Source: Streptomyces bikiniensis
GTDB taxonomy: Bacteria; Actinomycetota; Actinomycetes; Streptomycetales; Streptomycetaceae
NCBI GenBank assembly: GCA_000716465.1
Contig: JNWL01000015.1
Span: forward strand, 1 to 64,000
Length of the DNA stretch: 64,000 bases
Direction: 5' to 3'
The translations under genes were made by a program, and so were the position numbers. Shown here piece by piece: positions 59,742 to 64,000 of this stretch. How positions within the stretch are numbered: the first letter of the stretch is position 1; each line of letters begins with the position of its first letter. A model generated the notes under the pieces. The model did not search any database and had not been told where the DNA came from. It saw only the letters and a list, made by a program, of their open reading frames with translations.

Positions 59742-61088
59742 CTAGACCAGCGCGCTGCCCGGCAGCTCGACCTTGGCGCCGAGCTCGACCAGCTTCTCCA
59801 TGAAGTTCTCGTAGCCGCGGTTGATCAGCTCGATGCCGTGGACCCGCGAGGTGCCCTGGGCCGCCAGCGCCGCGATCAGGTACGAGAAGCCGCCGCGCAG
59901 GTCGGGGATGACCAGGTCGGCGCCCTGCAGCCGGGTCGGGCCCGACACGACCGCCGAGTGCAGGAAGTTCCGCTGGCCGAAGCGGCAGTCCGAGCCGCCC
60001 AGGCACTCGCGGTACAGCTGGATGTGCGCGCCCATCTGGTTCAGCGCCGAGGTGAAGCCGAGCCGGGACTCGTACACCGTCTCGTGGACGATGGAGAGCC
60101 CGGAGGCCTGCGTCAGGGCCACGACCAGCGGCTGCTGCCAGTCGGTCTGGAAGCCGGGGTGCACGTCCGTCTCCAGGGCGATCGCGTTGAGCGAGCCGCC
60201 CGGGTGCCAGAAGCGGATGCCGTCGTCGTCGATCTCGAAGGCGCCGCCGACCTTCCGGTACGTGTTGAGGAAGGTCATCATCGAGCGCTGCTGGGCGCCG
60301 CGCACGTAGATGTTGCCGCCGGTGGCCAGCGCCGCCGACGCCCAGGAGGCCGCCTCCAGGCGGTCCGGGAGCGCCCGGTGGGTGTAGCCGTCGAGCCTGT
60401 CGACACCGGTGATCCGGATGGTCCGGTCGGTGTCCATGGAGATGATCGCGCCCATCTTCTGCAGGACGCAGATCAGGTCCTCGATCTCGGGCTCCACGGC
60501 CGCGTTGGACAGCTCGGTGACGCCCTCCGCGAGCACCGCCGTGAGCAGCACCTGCTCGGTCGAGCCGACCGAGGGGTACGGCAGCCGGATCTTGCAGCCG
60601 CGAAGGCGCTGCGGGGCCTCCAGGTACTGCCCGTCCGCCCGCTTCTCGATGGTCGCGCCGAACTGGCGCAGCACGTCGAAGTGGAAGTCGATGGGCCGGC
60701 CGCCGATGTCGCAGCCGCCCAGGCCCGGGATGAAGGCGTGGCCGAGGCGGTGGAGCAGCGGGCCGCAGAAGAGGATCGGGATGCGGGACGAGCCGGCGTG
60801 GGCGTCGATGTCGGCGACGTTCGCGGACTCGACGTGCGTCGGGTCGAGGACGAGCTCGCCGGGCTCGTCGCCCGGACGGACCGTCACTCCGTGCAACTGG
60901 AGCAGTCCGCGGACCACGCGGACGTCACGGATGTCTGGCACGTTGCGCAGGCGACTGGGTCCGCTGCCGAGCAGGGCGGCGACCATCGCCTTGGGCACGA
61001 GGTTCTTCGCGCCGCGGACGCGGATCTCGCCCTCCAGCGGGGTGCCGCCGTGGACAAGCAGTACGTCATGGCTGTCTGTGCCGGTCAT
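59742..61088 (-). CDS. murA: UDP-N-acetylglucosamine 1-carboxyvinyltransferase
   Basis: A 448-aa enzyme catalysing the first committed step of peptidoglycan synthesis, transfer of enolpyruvate from PEP to UDP-GlcNAc. It has the GAKN motif with K28, the active-site loop PGLGGCDIGGRPIDFH with C126 (the residue alkylated by fosfomycin), and late motifs VIPDLRGGFSYLIAALAAQG and HGIELINRGYENFMEKLVELGA. As C126 is present, the fosfomycin target is intact. It converges with hup. Confidence 0.96.
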   Translation of the reverse strand: MTGTDSHDVLLVHGGTPLEGEIRVRGAKNLVPKAMVAALLGSGPSRLRNVPDIRDVRVVRGLLQLHGVTVRPGDEPGELVLDPTHVESANVADIDAHAGSSRIPILFCGPLLHRLGHAFIPGLGGCDIGGRPIDFHFDVLRQFGATIEKRADGQYLEAPQRLRGCKIRLPYPSVGSTEQVLLTAVLAEGVTELSNAAVEPEIEDLICVLQKMGAIISMDTDRTIRITGVDRLDGYTHRALPDRLEAASWASAALATGGNIYVRGAQQRSMMTFLNTYRKVGGAFEIDDDGIRFWHPGGSLNAIALETDVHPGFQTDWQQPLVVALTQASGLSIVHETVYESRLGFTSALNQMGAHIQLYRECLGGSDCRFGQRNFLHSAVVSGPTRLQGADLVIPDLRGGFSYLIAALAAQGTSRVHGIELINRGYENFMEKLVELGAKVELPGSALV

Positions 61089-61366
61089 GAATCTCGCGTT
61101 CCGAAAGTGGGTCCGACGGGTGGCCAGTGAAAAGGGTAAGGGGCCATGGAACCTCGTTCGGATGCTCGGGGGGACCCCTCAGACGTAATGAATCCGGCAC
61201 AACACCCTCCGTTCGCGCGCTCTTGCGGAGCGTCACCGTCCGGTTGCCCCGGCGGCCCACCCGCGCCGCCCCGCCCCGTCCCCTCTGAACTGCGGCGGCT
61301 CGCGGCCTTGCGGCGTTCGCGCCCGACGGGCCACGCGAACGCCGAAGATGCGGGATCATGTCTCGC

Positions 61367-61927
61367 ATGACCGAGGTGTCCTCGCTCACAGGACGGCTGC
61401 TCGTGGCCACCCCCGCCCTCGCGGACCCGAATTTCGACCGCGCGGTGGTGCTGCTGCTCGACCACGACGACGAGGGCTCGCTCGGCGTGGTCCTCAACCG
61501 GCCGACGCCGGTCACCGTCGGTGACGTCCTCGCCTCCTGGGCGGACCTCGCCGGCGAGCCCGGCGTGGTCTTCCAGGGCGGTCCCGTCTCCCTCGACGCG
61601 GCCCTCGGCATCGCCGTGATCCCCGGCGACGAGGGGCCGCTCGGCTGGCGGCGGGTGCACGGGGCGATCGGCGTGGTCGACCTGGAGACCCCGCCCGAGC
61701 TGCTGGGGCCGGCCCTCGGCTCGCTGCGGATCTTCGCCGGGTACGCGGGCTGGGGGCCCGGCCAGCTGGAGGCGGAGCTGGGCGACGGGGCCTGGTACGT
61801 GGTCGATTCGGAGCCCGGCGACGCCTCCTCGCCGACGCCCGAGACGCTCTGGCGGCAGGTGCTGCGGCGGCAGCGCGGGGAGCTCGCCATGGTCGCGACG
61901 TATCCGGACGACCCGTCCCTGAACTGA
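61367..61927 (+). CDS. yqgE: YqgE/AlgH family protein (UPF0301)
   Basis: A 186-aa protein. Family motifs are LTGRLLVATPALADPNFDRAVVLLLDHDDEGSLGVVLNRPT, FQGGPVSLDAALGI, and RIFAGYAGWGPGQLEAELGDGAWYV. The function remains unclear, although a link to transcription or alginate control was proposed elsewhere. ATG 61358 three codons upstream is an alternative start. Tandem copies of its 3' end follow the stop. The 278-nt space back to murA holds no gene. Confidence 0.9.
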   Translation: MTEVSSLTGRLLVATPALADPNFDRAVVLLLDHDDEGSLGVVLNRPTPVTVGDVLASWADLAGEPGVVFQGGPVSLDAALGIAVIPGDEGPLGWRRVHGAIGVVDLETPPELLGPALGSLRIFAGYAGWGPGQLEAELGDGAWYVVDSEPGDASSPTPETLWRQVLRRQRGELAMVATYPDDPSLN

Positions 61928-62016
61928 GGGCGACCCGTCCCCGCGACCGGGTGCGACCCGTCCCCGCAGTCGGGTGCGACCCGTCCCGCGACCGGGTGCG
62001 ACCCGTCCCGCAAACG
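61908..62016 (+). repeat. About 22-bp tandem repeat, five copies, across the yqgE stop codon
   Basis: GACGACCCGTCCCTGAACTGA, the end of yqgE, is followed by GCGACCCGTCCCCG-type units at about 61930, 61953, 61976 and 61998. Unit length varies from 21 to 23 bp. The core GACCCGTCCC is in every copy, including the coding one. Confidence 0.9.
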
Positions 62017-62046
62017 AAGGCCCGGCTTTCAGTACCCTTGGCGGTT

Positions 62047-62334
62047 ATGAGCACTCTTGAGCCCGAGCGCGGGGCAGGTACGGGGACCCTCGTCGAGCCG
62101 ACGCCGCAGGTGTCCCACGGTGACGGCGACCACGAGCGCTACGCCCATTACGTCCAGAAGGACAAGATCATGGCGAGCGCCCTGGACGGCACGCCCGTCG
62201 TGGCGCTGTGCGGAAAGGTCTGGGTACCGGGGCGCGACCCCAAGAAGTACCCGGTCTGTCCGATGTGCAAGGAGATCTACGACTCCATGGGCGCCGGCGG
62301 CGGCGACAAGGACAAGGGCGGCAAGGACAAGTAA
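62047..62334 (+). CDS. DUF3039 domain-containing protein
   Basis: A 95-aa protein conserved in actinobacteria. It has HERYAHYVQKDKIMASALDGTPVVALCGKVWVPGRDPKKYPVCPMCKEIYD, with a Cys and a CPMC pair that probably bind zinc together with a histidine. The tail is Gly/Lys/Asp-rich. TACCCT (62033-62038) lies 8 nt before the ATG, so the mRNA may be leaderless. The function is unknown. Confidence 0.9.
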   Translation: MSTLEPERGAGTGTLVEPTPQVSHGDGDHERYAHYVQKDKIMASALDGTPVVALCGKVWVPGRDPKKYPVCPMCKEIYDSMGAGGGDKDKGGKDK

Positions 62335-62363
62335 GTCAGGTCCCGACGCCGGGGAGATCCGGT

Positions 62364-62409
62364 GACGGCCCCCGTCGTGCGTGCTTCGGCGCGCGCGGCG
62401 GGGGCCGTC
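62364..62409 (+). terminator. DUF3039 gene terminator
   Basis: GACGGCCCCCG pairs with CGGGGGCCGTC, extended by inner G/C pairing around a TTCG loop, and is followed by CCGTTTTT. Confidence 0.9.
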
Positions 62410-62480
62410 CCGTTTTTCCGGGTCGTCCGGGGGTCCCCCCGTTGCGCAGGGTGCTTTCCCCGGTCACGGAGTGGTTGAGG

Positions 62481-62492
62481 TGGTCGAGACCT
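62481..62492. promoter_or_regulatory. DasR-like (dre) site upstream of the sugar-binding protein gene
   Basis: TGGTCGAGACCT matches 10 of 12 positions of the DasR core TGGTCTAGACCA, about 100 nt before the start. A second inverted repeat, TTGC-N7-GCAA (62553-62567), lies nearer the start. Either could control the importer. The interval is otherwise empty of genes. Confidence 0.4.
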
Positions 62493-62592
62493 CTTGTCGG
62501 CCCGCCCGGAGTCCGCCTAGCCTCACGCGTGTTGTGCAGCACGAAACGCTCATTGCGCATACTGCAACGCACGCACCTGGAGGGGAACCGCC

Positions 62593-63897
62593 ATGAAGCT
62601 TCCTGTTCGCGTCACCGCCCCGGCCGCCGCGCTCCTGCTGGCCGGTCTGACCGCCACCGCCTGCGCGCCCCAGACCTCGGACGGGAAGGCCGCGACGGAC
62701 GAGAAGAGCGGCACCCTGCGCGTCTGGCTCTTCCAGGAGGTGAGCAACAAGCCCAAGGAGAAGGTCGTCGAGGAGGCCGTCGCCGCCTTCGAGCAGCGCA
62801 ACAAGGGCGCGAAGGTCGAGGTCGAGTACATCCCCGTCGAGACCCGCGCCCAGCGCGTCAAGGCCGCCTTCAACGACCCCGAGTCGGCCCCCGACCTCAT
62901 CGAGTACGGCAACACCGACACCGCCGGGTACGTCAAGGACGGCGGCCTCGCCGACATCAGCGCCGAGTTCGCCGCCTGGGACCAGACCGAGGACACCGAC
63001 CCCACCGCCCGCCAGTCCGTCACCGTCGGCGGCAAGGTCTACGGCGCCCCCTTCTTCGTCGGCATCCGCGCCCTCTACTACCGCACCGACGTCTTCCGGG
63101 AGCTGGGCCTGACGGCCCCCAAGACCCAGGCCGAACTCGTCGAGACCGCCAAGAAGATCCGCAAGGCCAGGCCCGAGCTGTACGGCATCGCCGTCGGCGG
63201 CGCCTACACCTACGGCGCCATGCCCTTCGTCTGGGCCGCCGGCGGCGAACTCGCCACCGCGCGGGGCGACTCGTACAAGGCCGCCGTCAACAGCCCCGAA
63301 GCCCTCAAGGGCATCACCACGTACACCTCGCTCTTCGGCGACGACAACTGCCCGGCCGCCAAGTGCGCCCAGATGGGCGGCAACGCCACCGTCACCGCCT
63401 TCGCCTCCGGCAAGGCCGGCATGGCCATCGGCGGCGACTTCAGCCACGCGGCCGTCGAGGCCGGCACCGTGAAGGGCAAGTACGCCGTCGTCCCGCTGCC
63501 CGGCACCACCCCCGGCTCGATCGCCCCCGCCTTCGCCGGCGGCAACAACATCGGCGTCCTCAAGAGCACCTCGCGCCGCACCCTCGCCGTCGACCTCCTC
63601 AAGTCCCTCACCGGCAAGGAGACCCAGGGCCGGCTCTTCGACGCGATGGGCTTCCTGCCCACGTACACCGACACGCGCGCCGCCGCCGCCCAGCGGCAGC
63701 CCTTCGTGAAGCCCTTCACCGACACCCTCGCCGCCGGCACCAAGTTCGTCCCCGCGTCCCCCGGCTGGGGGCAGATCGACGCCTCCCTCGTCCTGCCCAC
63801 GATGTTCCAGGAGATCGTCAGCGGCCGTAAGGACGCCAAGGCGGCGGCGGACGACGCCGCGAAGAAGATGGACGCGGCCTTCGCGCCGGCCGGCTGA
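62593..63897 (+). CDS. Sugar ABC transporter substrate-binding lipoprotein
   Basis: A 434-aa family 1 solute-binding protein with lipobox ATAC (C24) after a short signal peptide. Motifs include VVEEAVAAFEQRNKGAKVEVEYIPV, DLIEYGNTDTAGYVKDGGLADIS, and FVWAAGGELATARG. It differs from the binding protein at 33-34.5 kb and belongs to a separate importer. GGAGGGG precedes the ATG. A permease gene begins 5 nt after its stop. The sugar is unknown; a DasR-like site upstream hints at amino sugars or chitin-derived ligands. Confidence 0.93.
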   Translation: MKLPVRVTAPAAALLLAGLTATACAPQTSDGKAATDEKSGTLRVWLFQEVSNKPKEKVVEEAVAAFEQRNKGAKVEVEYIPVETRAQRVKAAFNDPESAPDLIEYGNTDTAGYVKDGGLADISAEFAAWDQTEDTDPTARQSVTVGGKVYGAPFFVGIRALYYRTDVFRELGLTAPKTQAELVETAKKIRKARPELYGIAVGGAYTYGAMPFVWAAGGELATARGDSYKAAVNSPEALKGITTYTSLFGDDNCPAAKCAQMGGNATVTAFASGKAGMAIGGDFSHAAVEAGTVKGKYAVVPLPGTTPGSIAPAFAGGNNIGVLKSTSRRTLAVDLLKSLTGKETQGRLFDAMGFLPTYTDTRAAAAQRQPFVKPFTDTLAAGTKFVPASPGWGQIDASLVLPTMFQEIVSGRKDAKAAADDAAKKMDAAFAPAG

Positions 63898-63902
63898 CCC
63901 CC

Positions 63903-64000
63903 ATGACCACCCAGCTCACCCCGCCCGTCGAGAAGCGGCCCGCAGCGGCCGCGGGCCCCGCACCCGGGACCCGCGGCCCCCGGCGCCCCGGCGCCTGGAC
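63903..64000 (+). CDS. ABC transporter permease, N-terminal fragment (cut by window end)
   Basis: The ATG lies 5 nt after the binding protein stop. The 32 visible codons give a proline- and alanine-rich cytoplasmic N-terminus (MTTQLTPPVEKRP...), as in many Streptomyces sugar permeases. The membrane part is outside the window, so the MalF-type call rests on context. Confidence 0.6.
   Translation, partial: MTTQLTPPVEKRPAAAAGPAPGTRGPRRPGAW

Overview
The window comes from a high-GC actinobacterium, almost certainly a Streptomyces. The evidence is very strong G/C bias at third codon positions, many GTG starts and one TTG start, a long mtrA-mtrB-lpqB-comF-hpf-secA block, a ~180 kDa NAD-glutamate dehydrogenase, eukaryotic-type Ser/Thr kinases, and an LAETG sortase substrate. 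Gene order matches what I recall of the S. coelicolor core chromosome from about SCO3013 down to SCO2946. It is core rather than island DNA: I see no transposase, integrase, phage gene or CRISPR array.

Layout. 1-5.6 kb: the 3' end of a 5S rRNA, then a minus-strand operon with overlapping stops and starts (membrane protein, DUF4129, DUF4350, MoxR ATPase, DUF58). 5.9-12.5 kb: mtrA-mtrB-lpqB, a ComF-like phosphoribosyltransferase carrying a rare TTA codon, and the ribosome hibernation factor hpf. 12.6-21.5 kb: an orphan LuxR-type response regulator, a YcaQ-type winged-helix protein, a GNAT, secA, an Rv3235-family protein, DUF6912, a HAD hydrolase and a DJ-1/PfpI protein. 21.6-26.8 kb: a giant NAD-GDH with a structured leader. 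26.9-34.5 kb: a GT87 enzyme with a TagGH-like ABC exporter, a divergent TetR, and a sugar ABC importer whose MalF-type permease carries an inserted extracytoplasmic domain. 34.6-42 kb: a large FHA/FtsK-like protein divergent from two membrane Ser/Thr kinases. 42-49 kb: prfB, an LAETG surface protein, a zinc-ribbon membrane peptide, ftsE-ftsX, an S41 protease, smpB and ssrA. 49-54 kb: an MFS/LysR divergent pair, then narK and nnaR (nitrate assimilation). 54-64 kb: a GNAT, a HelD-like helicase, a probable structured small RNA, malic enzyme, hup, murA, yqgE, DUF3039 and the start of a second sugar ABC importer.

Functional links. Envelope growth and division are served by MtrAB-LpqB, SecA, FtsEX and MurA. 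Ribosome rescue and quality control are served by prfB, smpB, ssrA and hpf. Nitrogen and carbon flux are served by gdh, narK/nnaR, malic enzyme and two binding-protein-dependent sugar importers. Neither importer has its own ATPase here, so a shared MsiK-type ATPase encoded elsewhere is the likely partner.

The most unusual pattern is at gene ends. At six loci (the response regulator, the Rv3235-family gene, tetR, lysR, malic enzyme and yqgE) the last codons, usually with the stop codon, are tandemly repeated into the 3' flank, with periods from 22 to 92 bp. A seventh, looser echo lies after prfB. Other notable items are a probable structured RNA with its own terminator between helD and the malic enzyme gene, a 48-bp repeat array inserted inside the ATPase of the FHA protein, and a set of promoters whose -10 box lies 6-8 nt before a start codon, predicting leaderless mRNAs. 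All calls come from reading the sequence; no database search was run.
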